A stretch of 25,836 nucleotides of DNA from an uncultured Clostridia bacterium (GCA_934169535.1 CAKPOC010000007.1:1-25836), one strand, 5' to 3'; positions 17,006 to 25,110 are shown, counted from the first letter of the stretch. Translations and numbers: made by a program. Notes: generated from the sequence alone by a model not told the origin.

Positions 17006-17209
17006 TTACATTCTATCAATTATATTTTTTAATTTTTCTTTTACTTCTATTTTGTTATGTTGTACATAGTTGCCTACAAAAATTCCTAAGCATATAAATA
17101 CTACCCAAAGAATTAAGTCATATAAACGTGTACATAGTATTATTATAGCAATTATTGCTCCTATTATAGCTCCTCTGTATTTAGAAAAAAAATTTTTTAT
17201 ATCTTCCAT
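17006..17209 (-). CDS. DUF2273 small membrane protein of the Asp23 cluster
   Basis: The 67-aa protein has two hydrophobic segments (YRGAIIGAIIAIIILCTRLY and LILWVVFICLGIFVGNYVQ) and a charged C-terminal tail. Length, topology and position between amaP and nusB match the DUF2273 proteins found with Asp23 and AmaP. It is probably part of the same membrane-associated envelope-stress assembly; no biochemical function can be read from it. Confidence 0.87.
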   Translation of the reverse strand: MEDIKNFFSKYRGAIIGAIIAIIILCTRLYDLILWVVFICLGIFVGNYVQHNKIEVKEKLKNIIDRM

Positions 17210-17249
17210 TTAATTAATTCCTTCCTTGTTTGTACTTTTACTTTGTTAT

Positions 17250-17810
17250 TTATTTTTCTTCTGTATTTGGAGATTTTACGATATTGGTTATTTTTATATC
17301 TATGCTTTTAACTTCTACATCCATTGAAGCCTTTATTGCTTCTTTTACTTTCATTTGTATGTTATTAGTTAGTTCTTTTATTATTGCATTATCTGCAACT
17401 TCTATTGTTAATGTTATATATAAATCATTGTTTGCATCTAATATTATTTTTGTTTGAGCAGACTTCACACTTGAAAATCCAGAAACAGCTACATTTACCA
17501 TGTTTTTTAGTGTTTCTTTAGTGATTAAAAGTTTGCCATCATCATTTTGTAATAAAATTCCACCTTTTTCTTCATATTCTTCTTTAGAGTCTAAATTTTC
17601 AAAGAATATTGCTTTTATTGCTAAAATAATTATAACAACATTTACGCCTAATAATATATGACATACGGTTGGATTTTTTAAGCCTTCAACTATTAATTTT
17701 ATAATAGTTAGTGCATCTATCCAATTTAGTATTACAAATGTTGAAAATATTGCACCCATTAACATTACTATGGCAAATAGTCCTAATATTAATCTATCTA
17801 TAAATTTCAT
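17250..17810 (-). CDS. amaP: Asp23 membrane anchor protein AmaP
   Basis: AmaP holds Asp23 at the membrane. The ATG at 17808-17810 (MKFIDRLILGLFAIVML) has AAAGGA nine bases upstream and is preferred over an in-frame TTG at 17828. The product is 186 aa with two N-terminal membrane helices (about 5-28 and 45-65), then a cytoplasmic domain related to Asp23 itself: GKLLITKETLKNMVNVAV, LYITLTIEVADNAIIKEL, VEVKSIDIKITNIV. It lies after asp23 and before DUF2273. Confidence 0.9.
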   Translation of the reverse strand: MKFIDRLILGLFAIVMLMGAIFSTFVILNWIDALTIIKLIVEGLKNPTVCHILLGVNVVIIILAIKAIFFENLDSKEEYEEKGGILLQNDDGKLLITKETLKNMVNVAVSGFSSVKSAQTKIILDANNDLYITLTIEVADNAIIKELTNNIQMKVKEAIKASMDVEVKSIDIKITNIVKSPNTEEK

Positions 17811-17846
17811 TTTTGTTTTTCCTTTCAAAGTTCTGTTTATTTATTC

Positions 17847-17879
17847 AAAGGCACGTGTAATAACGTTATACGTGCCTTT
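17847..17879 (-). terminator. Hairpin between asp23 and amaP
   Basis: AAAGGCACGT (17847-17856) pairs with ACGTGCCTTT (17870-17879) and the loop contains a smaller TAACGTTA palindrome. The minus-strand tail (GAATAAATAA) is a weak T-run, so partial termination or mRNA processing that raises asp23 over amaP is more likely than full termination. Confidence 0.6.
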
Positions 17880-17897
17880 ATAATAATTTATTTAATC

Positions 17898-18332
17898 TTA
17901 TTCTTTGCTATCCTCGCTTGTTTCTTCTTCTTTTTCTTCTTGTAAATCTGTATTAACACCTTGTACGTGTACATTTACAGCAGTAACTTTTAATCCTGTC
18001 ATTCCTTCTACTGCAGTTTTTACTCTATTTTGAATATCAAAAGCTACATCTGGTATTCTTGTTCCATATTCAACAATTATGTTTACGTCTATTTTTGTTT
18101 CTTTTTCTCCAACTTCTACTTTTATTCCTTTAGAAAGGCTCTTTTTTCCACTTAATACTTCTTGAATTCCTCCTGCAAATCCACCAGCCATTGCATAAAC
18201 GCCTGGAGCTTCAGCTACTGCCTTTCCAGCAATTACAGAAACAACGTCATCTGCTATTTGTATTGAGCTTGTTTCTTCCTTTTCTTCTATTACTTCTTTT
18301 TCAACGTCCTTTACATTTTCTTCATTTTCCAT
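17898..18332 (-). CDS. asp23: Asp23/Gls24 family envelope stress protein
   Basis: This abundant protein is attached to the inner face of the membrane and linked to cell-envelope and alkaline stress. The 144-aa product has an acidic N-terminal tail, the Asp23 core (IADDVVSVIAGKAVAEAPGV and KGIKVEVGEKETKIDVNIIV, YGTRIPDVAFDIQNRVKTAV, VTAVNVHVQGV) and a Glu-rich end. It is the first gene after a good promoter. The hairpin after it may make it more abundant than the downstream genes. Confidence 0.94.
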   Translation of the reverse strand: MENEENVKDVEKEVIEEKEETSSIQIADDVVSVIAGKAVAEAPGVYAMAGGFAGGIQEVLSGKKSLSKGIKVEVGEKETKIDVNIIVEYGTRIPDVAFDIQNRVKTAVEGMTGLKVTAVNVHVQGVNTDLQEEKEEETSEDSKE

Positions 18333-18408
18333 AATAAAAACCTCTTGTTAGAGTAATCTAACCCTTTCTTTTATTTTTCAAATAATATAGTATTTGATTA
18401 CCATATAT

Positions 18409-18437
18409 AGTATACCAGTATATTAATAAATTTACAA
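18409..18437 (-). promoter_or_regulatory. Sigma-A promoter of the asp23 unit
   Basis: On the minus strand TTGTAA (complement of 18432-18437), 17 bases, then TATACT (complement of 18409-18414) with an upstream TG extension (TGG-TATACT). The start codon of asp23 is 77 bases downstream of the -10 box. This separates the asp23 unit from gerW. Confidence 0.8.
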
Positions 18438-18501
18438 GATTTTTTGCTAATTTTTTTACATTTGCGGCGGCTACATATGTTACTTATTACTTGGTTTTTA
18501 G

Positions 18502-19104
18502 TTACTCTTCATCCATATAATTATCTTGATTTTCTGTTTCATCATATTCAAATTCATATGGATCTACTTGTTTATTATATTTGGTTTTTCTGGGCTTAAC
18601 AACTGTAGCATTAATATTTTCATTTTGTTTTAAATTATTTTCACGTTCTTTTCTTTCAGTTCTTTTTATTTCTTGCTCTTTTTCTTCTTTTTTGTTTTGC
18701 ATTTTTTTATTTAACATTTGATTTATTTTTTCTACTACATCTGGAAAATAGTCAAATAATTTATCTATACAATTAATATGTTCTACTGAAAGTAATTTTA
18801 CTCCATTGGTTTGAACTACTAAAAATGCCACTGGTGATATACTAACTCCTGCCCCTGCACCACCTCCAAATGGTAATCGGTATTGTACTTCTTCATCTTT
18901 ATCCCTTTTTTTATATTCGTCTATTGTTTCTCCCTTAAATTCGCTTCCTCCTGCTGCAAAGCCAAAGCCTAACCTTGAAATTGGTATTATAACAGTGTTA
19001 TTTGATGCCTGTATAGGCTCTCCCACTATTGTGTTTACATCAATCATATCTTTTATGCTATTCATAGCTGTGTTCATTAAATTTTCTATTGGATGTTCTT
19101 CCAT
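18502..19104 (-). CDS. gerW: GerW/YtfJ-family sporulation protein
   Basis: YtfJ/GerW is a spore protein needed for germination responses in Bacillus; its molecular role is unclear. The 200-aa product carries the family core: HPIENLMNTAMNSIKDMIDV, GEPIQASNNTVIIPISRLGF, GFAAGGSEF, LPFGGGAGAGVSISPVAFLV and DYFPDVVEKINQML. The last 65 residues are an extra charged tail (Lys/Glu/Asn-rich, ending YEFEYDETENQDNYMDEE), longer than in the Bacillus protein. The ATG has GAAGG nine bases upstream, inside the previous gene: gerW overlaps the DUF2953-like frame by 47 bases, implying coupled translation. Confidence 0.92.
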   Translation of the reverse strand: MEEHPIENLMNTAMNSIKDMIDVNTIVGEPIQASNNTVIIPISRLGFGFAAGGSEFKGETIDEYKKRDKDEEVQYRLPFGGGAGAGVSISPVAFLVVQTNGVKLLSVEHINCIDKLFDYFPDVVEKINQMLNKKMQNKKEEKEQEIKRTERKERENNLKQNENINATVVKPRKTKYNKQVDPYEFEYDETENQDNYMDEE

Positions 19105-19738
19105 AATTTTTACCTTCTTTCTTTTTTGTTATATTCTTTCCATTAGTTTCCTTATTTATTCTTATTAAAGTAAAAATTATTTTATATATTGGTACATTTA
19201 TAGTAAAATCTCCTAAAATGTCAAAAGCATTTTGGTTTATAAATACAGGCTCTACTTTATAATATATATTGCTTTTTTGGTTTGCTATATACGGTAATAT
19301 GTTAGATATTAAAATAGAAATTCCAGAAACTATGTATGCAGTTTTGTCATAAGCTTTGTTTGCTATTCTGACATCTAGATTTAGTTTACTTAAATTAAAG
19401 TTAATATTTTTTATATGTTTTCTTATATCTTTACTTTTTAATATTGCATACATTTTTTTATTTATTTGCTTTCTTATTTGCTTTTGTGTTAATTCCGATT
19501 TATTTTCTATCTTCTTTGCTTTTAAATAAATCTTTTCTATTTTTCTTTTATTTAAAGTAATTTTTAGCCACTTTAAAATTCCTATTTTTAATGACATTGT
19601 AATTTTTATTTTTTCATTGTTTCTAAATTTTTGTACATTGTTAAAATACATTTCTTGAACTTTTATTTCAAGCTTTGAAAATATAAAAATCAGCATAATA
19701 ATAAAAATAAACATACATAAATAAAAAACTAATATCAT
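19058..19738 (-). CDS. DUF2953-like membrane protein
   Basis: The start is set at ATG 19736-19738 (MILVFYLCMFIFIIMLIF) because GGAG lies 6 bases upstream; an ATG 12 bases earlier has no site. The product of about 226 aa has an N-terminal membrane helix, a Lys-rich middle, and the segment LNLDVRIANKAYDKTAYIVS followed by a hydrophobic helix (ISILISNILPYI), then FINQNAFDILGDFTINVPIY. That pattern and its place immediately before gerW match DUF2953, found with ytfJ in spore formers. The function is unknown. Its 3' end overlaps gerW. Confidence 0.75.
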   Translation of the reverse strand: MILVFYLCMFIFIIMLIFIFSKLEIKVQEMYFNNVQKFRNNEKIKITMSLKIGILKWLKITLNKRKIEKIYLKAKKIENKSELTQKQIRKQINKKMYAILKSKDIRKHIKNINFNLSKLNLDVRIANKAYDKTAYIVSGISILISNILPYIANQKSNIYYKVEPVFINQNAFDILGDFTINVPIYKIIFTLIRINKETNGKNITKKKEGKNYGRTSNRKFNEHSYE

Positions 19739-19796
19739 AATTTTCTCCATTTTTTTGATATTAGTTTTTACATATTTTGGTTTTTTATACTTTTTC

Positions 19797-20549
19797 TTAT
19801 AATTCTATTTTCTTTTCTACGTCTATATTTCCAAATAATTCATCTTGCTTTGTCATTACTTCACTTCTTCTTGATAGCTCAAGTAATCCAGAAAAAGCTG
19901 AAACGACTTCCTCTTTTTCACATTTTTCCAAGGTAAATAAAGTGTTAAATACAAATTTAGGCTTTTTTACTAAAACACTTAGCATTTGCTTTACTTTACT
20001 TGCTACTGTATATTTTTCTATTACAGCTATTTTTTCAATATTTTTAGCATTTTCATTAACTTTATCTTCATTTCTTTTTCTTAATTTTTTATATGCTTCT
20101 ACAATTGTGCTTTTGTCATATTCTTCTTCTAATTTTTGTTTTGGAAGTTCTATTATTTCAGGAGATTTAAAAAGCCTTGTTGCATTTTCCTCATACTGTT
20201 TTTTTAAGTTTTTGCTAATTTCTTTATATTTTTTGTATTCTATAATTCTTCTTAACAATTCTTCCTCTGTAATTTCTTCTTCTTCATCTCCTACTTTAGG
20301 AAGTAAGCTCTTAGATTTTATTAATATAAGGGTTGAAGCCATTATTAGAAACTCACTTGTAACTTCAAGGTTCAATTCTTCCATTTTGTTTATGTAGTTT
20401 ATATATTGATCTGTTATTTCAGATAAGTTTACCTCGTTTATATCCATTTTATTTTTATCTATTAAATGGCATAATAAATCAAGTGGTCCTTCAAAATTTT
20501 CTATTTTAATTAAATATTTATTTGTTTCTAATGTAAGTACGTTTTGCAT
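19797..20549 (-). CDS. scpA: Segregation and condensation protein A
   Basis: ScpA is the kleisin of the SMC-ScpAB condensin and bridges the Smc heads. The 250-aa product has the family N-terminus FEGPLDLLCHLIDKNKMDI, EFLIMASTLILIKSKSLLP, the acidic linker and a winged-helix C-terminus (EEVVSAFSGLLELSRRSEV). The start is uncertain. The only in-frame ATG (20547-20549) has no ribosome site nearby, while a strong GGAGG sits 33 bases upstream, directly after recX. scpB normally follows scpA but is absent here: the next gene is the DUF2953-like one. Confidence 0.93.
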   Translation of the reverse strand: MQNVLTLETNKYLIKIENFEGPLDLLCHLIDKNKMDINEVNLSEITDQYINYINKMEELNLEVTSEFLIMASTLILIKSKSLLPKVGDEEEEITEEELLRRIIEYKKYKEISKNLKKQYEENATRLFKSPEIIELPKQKLEEEYDKSTIVEAYKKLRKRNEDKVNENAKNIEKIAVIEKYTVASKVKQMLSVLVKKPKFVFNTLFTLEKCEKEEVVSAFSGLLELSRRSEVMTKQDELFGNIDVEKKIEL

Positions 20550-20586
20550 ATTTTTGTGCTTAGCAAATTTGCCAAACTTTTCCTCC

Positions 20587-21033
20587 TTATATTCTATCTA
20601 TAGCTTCCTTTATTGAAGATGTTTTGTATCCTTTTTTTAGCATATATTGCATTAATTTTTCTTCATCCATTGAATTTTGCTTTTTATTAATTATTGCAAT
20701 TGCTGAATTAATTTCATATTCCTGCATATCATCAAAATTTGTGCTTAAATAGTCTTCTATTAGGCTACTTGGAACTCCTTTTGAAATAAGTTTGTATTTT
20801 ATCTCTTTTATTGATAAATTTTGTAATGCCTTAAACTCATTTACTGCTCTTGTTATATAACTTGTGTCATTTATATAACCTTTTTCTTCTAAATCTGCCA
20901 TTATGTCTTCTAACATATCTTCATCCATAGTTTTTGAAAATTTACTTTTTATTTCATGCTTTGTTCTTTTTTTGTACAGTATATATTTAAGCACTTTTGA
21001 TTTATTTGTATCAAATTCCTCTATTGTATACAT
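20587..21033 (-). CDS. recX: Regulatory protein RecX
   Basis: RecX binds RecA filaments and limits their activity. The 148-aa product shows the tandem three-helix repeats of the family: VLKYILYKKRTKHEIKSKF, ADLEEKGYINDTSYITRAV, LSIKEIKYKLISKGVPSSLI and LMQYMLKKGYKTSSIKEAI. It begins 6 bases after the recA stop, with its ribosome site inside the end of recA, so the two are translated from one message and share SOS control. Confidence 0.93.
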   Translation of the reverse strand: MYTIEEFDTNKSKVLKYILYKKRTKHEIKSKFSKTMDEDMLEDIMADLEEKGYINDTSYITRAVNEFKALQNLSIKEIKYKLISKGVPSSLIEDYLSTNFDDMQEYEINSAIAIINKKQNSMDEEKLMQYMLKKGYKTSSIKEAIDRI

Positions 21034-21039
21034 TAAATA

Positions 21040-22101
21040 TTATTCCTCTTCTGGTTCAATTTCCTGTTCTTCATCTTCTTGAACATCATCGCTTAAACTT
21101 TTTTCAAATGCTTCGTTATATTTTGCTCTAACCTTTGCTTCTATTTCGTTTAAGATTTCCTTGTGTTCATCTAGATATTTCTTTACATTTTCACGGCCTT
21201 GTCCAATTCTTGTTCCATTATAACCAAACCAAGAACCACTTTTTTCTATTATATCTAGGTTTACAGCTAAGTCAACAATATTTCCTGTTTTTGAAATTCC
21301 TTTTCCATAAGTAATATCAAATTCAGCCTCTCTAAAAGGAGGAGCGACTTTATTTTTTACAACCTTTACTCTAACTCTGCTTCCTACAACTTCACCATCT
21401 TGTTTTATATTTTCAATTCTTCTTATGTCTAATCTTACAGAAGAATAGAATTTTAGAGCTCTACCTCCTGGTGTTGTTTCGGGATTTCCGAACATTATTC
21501 CAACCTTTTCTCTTAATTGGTTTATAAATACAATTGCTGTATTTGATTTATTTAATACACCTGTTAATTTTCTTAAAGCTTGAGACATAAGTCTTGCTTG
21601 TAAACCAACGTGAGCGTCTCCCATATCTCCATCAATTTCGGCTTTTGGAACTAATGCTGCAACAGAGTCCACAACTATAATATCTATTGCACCGCTTCTA
21701 ACTAATGCTTCTGCAATTTCTAATGCCTGCTCACCTGTATCTGGTTGAGAAACAATTAAGTTATCTATATCTACACCTAGATGTCTTGCATAAACTGGAT
21801 CTAAAGCATGCTCTGCATCAATAAATGCTGCTTCTCCTCCATTTTTTTGTGCTTCTGCAATCATATGAAGTGCAAGTGTTGTTTTTCCTGAAGATTCTGG
21901 TCCAAATACTTCTATTATTCTTCCCTTTGGAATACCACCAATTCCTAATGCTACATCAAGGCTTAATGCTCCTGTTGGAATTGCTTCTATATTCATAGAT
22001 GAAACATCACCTAATTTCATAACAGAACCCTTTCCAAATTGTTTTTCTATTTGGCCAAGTGCGGCCTCTAATGCTTTTTTCTTATCATTATCGATACTCA
22101 T
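21040..22101 (-). CDS. recA: Recombinase RecA
   Basis: RecA polymerises on single-stranded DNA, performs strand exchange and stimulates LexA self-cleavage. The 353-aa product has the complete set of motifs: AALGQIEKQFGKGSVM, Walker A GPESSGKTTLALHM (about residues 66-79), AAFIDAEHALDPVYA, the LIVSQPDTGEQALEI segment, the L1/L2 region with AIVFINQLREKVGIMFG and the ETTPGGRALKFYSSVRLDI stretch, and an acidic C-terminal tail that damps activity. AGGAGG precedes the ATG. Its promoter carries two LexA-like palindromes. Confidence 0.98.
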   Translation of the reverse strand: MSIDNDKKKALEAALGQIEKQFGKGSVMKLGDVSSMNIEAIPTGALSLDVALGIGGIPKGRIIEVFGPESSGKTTLALHMIAEAQKNGGEAAFIDAEHALDPVYARHLGVDIDNLIVSQPDTGEQALEIAEALVRSGAIDIIVVDSVAALVPKAEIDGDMGDAHVGLQARLMSQALRKLTGVLNKSNTAIVFINQLREKVGIMFGNPETTPGGRALKFYSSVRLDIRRIENIKQDGEVVGSRVRVKVVKNKVAPPFREAEFDITYGKGISKTGNIVDLAVNLDIIEKSGSWFGYNGTRIGQGRENVKKYLDEHKEILNEIEAKVRAKYNEAFEKSLSDDVQEDEEQEIEPEEE

Positions 22102-22115
22102 AAATTCCTCCTACT

Positions 22116-22195
22116 CAAACATTCGTTTGCTTAATCTTGCTATATTATATACTATTTTTTTCATTTGTCAATACTTTTTTTCAAACATTTGTTTT
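22116..22195 (-). promoter_or_regulatory. recA promoter with two candidate LexA boxes
   Basis: On the minus strand TTGACA (complement of 22166-22171), 16 bases, then TATAAT (complement of 22144-22149) gives a near-consensus sigma-A promoter. Two related palindromes flank it: CAAACATTCGTTTG at 22116-22129, near the transcription start, and CAAACATTTGTTTT at 22182-22195, just upstream of the -35 box. They resemble the Gram-positive SOS box (CGAAC-N4-GTTCG) with C-to-A and T changes. LexA control is inferred from position and symmetry. Confidence 0.75.
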
Positions 22196-22201
22196 ATTTT
22201 T

Positions 22202-23794
22202 TTATTTTCTATACCAACTTGCTATTCCATAAAACGAGCAATAATTGTTAGATACTACATTTCCCACCAGCGAGGTGCTAGAAATTGTTAAGCTTTTATT
22301 TCTATAAAGTCCTACAAAAGGTACATCTTCTTTGTATTTACTGTATATTTTTTTGTATGCTTCCTTTAAAGAATCTTTATCCTTTAAATATGACGCTTCC
22401 TGCAAAAGCTTTTGCATTTCTTCATTTGAGTAATTACATATGTTATTAGCAGAAAAATAATATGTTAAATCTGGGCTATAACTTGTATACACACCAGTTA
22501 ATAAAATTTGATATTTTTTGCTTGCCATTGCACTTGAATATTGCTCTTTAGACACTTTGTTTATTGTTACACTAATTCCTAAATTTTCAAGTTGAGCCTT
22601 TATATTTTCTGCAACAGCAACTCTGCTTTCATTATTTTTTTCTACTGTAATTTTTAGTTTTAATGTCCTTGTATAGCCATCTATTTTTTTCTTCCATTTA
22701 TTATTAGAATATTCCCATCCGCCTGTTTCAAGCATATTTTTAGCTTGCTCAATATTGTATCCAGAGCTTGCTTGATTATTTTCATACAAGTAATTTCCAT
22801 AATCTAATGGGTACTCAGCTGTAACATACTTATTTTCAAATACTGAAGATACTATGTTGTCCTTATCTATTGCAAAACTTATAGCTTTTCGTACATATGA
22901 ATCCTGTAAAAATTCATCTTCACAATTAAAACTCAAAAAGTCAAATTGTCTTCCTCTATATTCATTTTTTGTAAAACCAATTGTTCCTATATAGTCACTA
23001 AAATTTTGATTAGTTGTATTTAATAAGTCTATATTTCCAATTTTAAAAGCGTTATATTCTTCTCCCATTGATGAATATAAATTAATTTTTATATTTTCAA
23101 TTTTTATGTCTTCTTCATTGCTATTTTTGGCTTTCCACTTGATGTTTCTTGCTAAGGTTATGCTTGATTGCCCAATATCTGCTACTTTAAATCTTCCTGT
23201 TCCTACTGGGATTTTTGAGCTTTCATAAAAATTTTCGCCATAGTAATAAGCACTAGACATTATAGGAAAAGTTAAATTGTATTCAAAAAAAGGAATTTCG
23301 CCATCTAAAACAAGTTTTATTGTACTCGCATCTATAATTTCGGTAGAAACAATATGTGAAACATTATATTTATATATTGAATTTCCCTGATTTATTGTAT
23401 CTATTGTGAATTGTATATCCTTAGAAATAAAAGAAGTTCCATCTGACCAATTTATATTATTATTTATTTTTACAACATAAGTTTTATCACCTGTTTTTGA
23501 GCATTCTGTTGCAAGGCATGGGTCCAAGCTATAATCCTCGTTTATTTTAAATAGTGGCTCATATATTAAAGTGTCTATATTTAGAACCTCCCTATTATTG
23601 GTTTGTAATGGATTTATCGTGTCATAGTCTGTTAGTCCTAACCTTATATCTTTAATTATACTTTCTCCCTTTACTTCCTCTTGAGGTTTTTCTTCTTGCT
23701 TTTGCTCATTGTTGTAAATTCTGACCCCTGCATATATTATAATTCCTATTGCAAATACAATAAATATATATTTAAAAATGCTACTTACTTTCAT
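22202..23794 (-). CDS. Oligopeptide/dipeptide-binding-like protein with membrane anchor (SBP family 5)
   Basis: The 530-aa product belongs to the OppA/DppA type of extracytoplasmic binding proteins (SBP_bac_5). The family pattern is visible in TLIYEPLFKINEDYSLDPCL, the NINWSDGTSFISKDIQFTID segment, VGTGRFKVADI, VRKAISFAIDKDNIVSSVF and the late QILLTGVYTSYSPDLTYYF. Unlike most Gram-positive members it has no lipobox cysteine. An uncleaved membrane helix (about 7-24) follows a short basic N-terminus, so the protein is probably anchored by that helix. No permease or ATPase genes are nearby, so its transport partner, if any, is elsewhere. It has its own promoter and lies between spoVS and recA. 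The ligand is unknown. Confidence 0.9.
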   Translation of the reverse strand: MKVSSIFKYIFIVFAIGIIIYAGVRIYNNEQKQEEKPQEEVKGESIIKDIRLGLTDYDTINPLQTNNREVLNIDTLIYEPLFKINEDYSLDPCLATECSKTGDKTYVVKINNNINWSDGTSFISKDIQFTIDTINQGNSIYKYNVSHIVSTEIIDASTIKLVLDGEIPFFEYNLTFPIMSSAYYYGENFYESSKIPVGTGRFKVADIGQSSITLARNIKWKAKNSNEEDIKIENIKINLYSSMGEEYNAFKIGNIDLLNTTNQNFSDYIGTIGFTKNEYRGRQFDFLSFNCEDEFLQDSYVRKAISFAIDKDNIVSSVFENKYVTAEYPLDYGNYLYENNQASSGYNIEQAKNMLETGGWEYSNNKWKKKIDGYTRTLKLKITVEKNNESRVAVAENIKAQLENLGISVTINKVSKEQYSSAMASKKYQILLTGVYTSYSPDLTYYFSANNICNYSNEEMQKLLQEASYLKDKDSLKEAYKKIYSKYKEDVPFVGLYRNKSLTISSTSLVGNVVSNNYCSFYGIASWYRK

Positions 23795-23821
23795 TTATTA
23801 CACCTTTCTTTTTCAATGCTT

Positions 23822-23850
23822 ATAATACATTAAATAGTTGCATTTTTCAA
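23822..23850 (-). promoter_or_regulatory. Promoter of the binding-protein gene
   Basis: On the minus strand TTGAAA (complement of 23845-23850), 17 bases, then TATTAT (complement of 23822-23827). It lies 27 bases before the ATG, just past the spoVS terminator. Confidence 0.65.
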
Positions 23851-23857
23851 GTGTGAT

Positions 23858-23902
23858 TTTAAAAATATAAAAAATATGGAGCACTCTTTTTATCGTGCCC
23901 CA
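23858..23902 (-). terminator. Terminator of spoVS
   Basis: On the minus strand TGGGGCAC pairs with GTGCTCCA (one G-U), followed by ATATTTTTTATATTTTT. It starts 9 bases after the spoVS stop codon. Confidence 0.82.
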
Positions 23903-23910
23903 TTATAAAT

Positions 23911-24174
23911 TTATTTTCTAGACTCAATAATTAATTTTATTCCAGTCCTTTCTTCTCCCTCGACTTCAACTTCTGCAAATGCAGGTATGCAGATTAAATC
24001 AACTCCTGCTGGTGCAACAAAACCTCTTGCTATTGCAACAGCCTTTACTGCTTGATTTAAAGCACCTGCTCCAATTGCTTGCATTTCTGCTTTGTTCGAC
24101 TCCTTTACTAATCCAGCAATTGCTCCTGCTACTGAATTTGGGTTTGATTTTGATGAAATTTTTAAAACTTCCAT
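23911..24174 (-). CDS. spoVS: Stage V sporulation protein S
   Basis: SpoVS is a small Alba-like protein that affects septation and spore coat/cortex assembly. The 87-aa product is nearly canonical: VLKISSKSNPNSVAGAIAGL, EMQAIGAGALNQAVKAVAIA, GVDLICIPAFAEVEVEGEER, TGIKLIIESRK. TAGGAGG precedes the ATG. It follows ymdB as in many Clostridia and Bacilli. The 136 bases before it hold no clear sigma-A promoter. A sigma-H site is expected from Bacillus, but the AGG and GAAT elements seen near 24275-24303 are not at proper spacing. Confidence 0.97.
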   Translation of the reverse strand: MEVLKISSKSNPNSVAGAIAGLVKESNKAEMQAIGAGALNQAVKAVAIARGFVAPAGVDLICIPAFAEVEVEGEERTGIKLIIESRK

Positions 24175-24310
24175 GTTTTTCCTCCTAATATTTTATTTTT
24201 TTGTAGATTTTAAGTACAGCTATATTTATATATCAGGTAGGATTATTTGTCTATATATTTTTGGCAATTTTTAACATATTCGTTCGTGCATTTTTTACCT
24301 TTTTCGCCAT

Positions 24311-25078
24311 TTAGTTTCTTCTTATTCTAGTTATCTTTGTTACTCGACAATTTTCATCATTTATTTCAAATATACATCCTTCTAATTTACATGGTCCAGA
24401 TGCTAATTTATATTTTTCTGGAAGTGTTGTTTCAGATCTTTTTATTGAAACATTTATATCCATTCCTAAAACGGAATTTAAAGGTCCAGTCATTCCTATA
24501 TCTGTTATATATCCAGTTCCCTTATCTAAGATACGCTCATCTGAAGTTTGAACATGAGTATGTGTCCCATATACACCTGTTACTTTTCCATTTAAGTAAT
24601 ATCCCATAGCAAGTTTTTCTCCTGTTGCTTCTGCATGGAAATCTACCATAATAATGTCCGCTTTTACTTCTTGTAATATTTTATTTACTTTAAGCATTGC
24701 ATTATCTGATAATACTGGCATTTCAACTCTTCCTATTAAGTTTATGACACACACTTTTTTCCCGTCTTTTTCTACTACTGTATATCCTTTTCCTGGGAGA
24801 TTTTCTGAATAATTTGCAGGTCTTATAATATTTTTATTATTTATAAAAGTAAAAATATCCTTTTTGCCCCAAGTATGGTTTCCCATTGTAATTACATCTA
24901 TTCCCATATTGCTTATCTCGTTATATTGTTTTAAAGTTAAACCAAAGCCTCCAGCAGCATTTTCTGCATTTACTATAACAAAGTTTATGCCTTCTTCTTT
25001 TTTTATTTTTGGCAGCTCTTTTTTTAAAAATTCCACCGCGCTTTCGCCTACTAAATCGCCAATCGCTAATATTTTCAA
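24311..25078 (-). CDS. ymdB: YmdB-family metallophosphoesterase
   Basis: YmdB-type proteins are dinuclear-metal phosphodiesterases acting on cyclic nucleotides; in Bacillus YmdB affects biofilm and motility decisions. The 255-aa product (TIGR00282 type) keeps the metal-binding motifs KILAIGDLVGESA (Asp8), VNAENAAGGFGLT, ITMGNHTWGKKD, MVDFHAEATGEK and YGTHTHVQTSDERIL. The start codon is TTG at 25076-25078, placed by homology of the first residues and by GGGG eight bases upstream; no ATG fits. rny lies directly upstream, but ymdB has its own promoter. Confidence 0.95.
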   Translation of the reverse strand: MKILAIGDLVGESAVEFLKKELPKIKKEEGINFVIVNAENAAGGFGLTLKQYNEISNMGIDVITMGNHTWGKKDIFTFINNKNIIRPANYSENLPGKGYTVVEKDGKKVCVINLIGRVEMPVLSDNAMLKVNKILQEVKADIIMVDFHAEATGEKLAMGYYLNGKVTGVYGTHTHVQTSDERILDKGTGYITDIGMTGPLNSVLGMDINVSIKRSETTLPEKYKLASGPCKLEGCIFEINDENCRVTKITRIRRN

Positions 25079-25110
25079 TTCTATTTCCCCTTTTCTTTTA
25101 GTCTTTATAC

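Noticed and set aside
24175..24310. Sigma-H promoter before spoVS
   Set aside because: AGG and GAAT elements occur, but about 19 bases apart instead of 21-22, and the -35 match is poor. Not supported as a feature.
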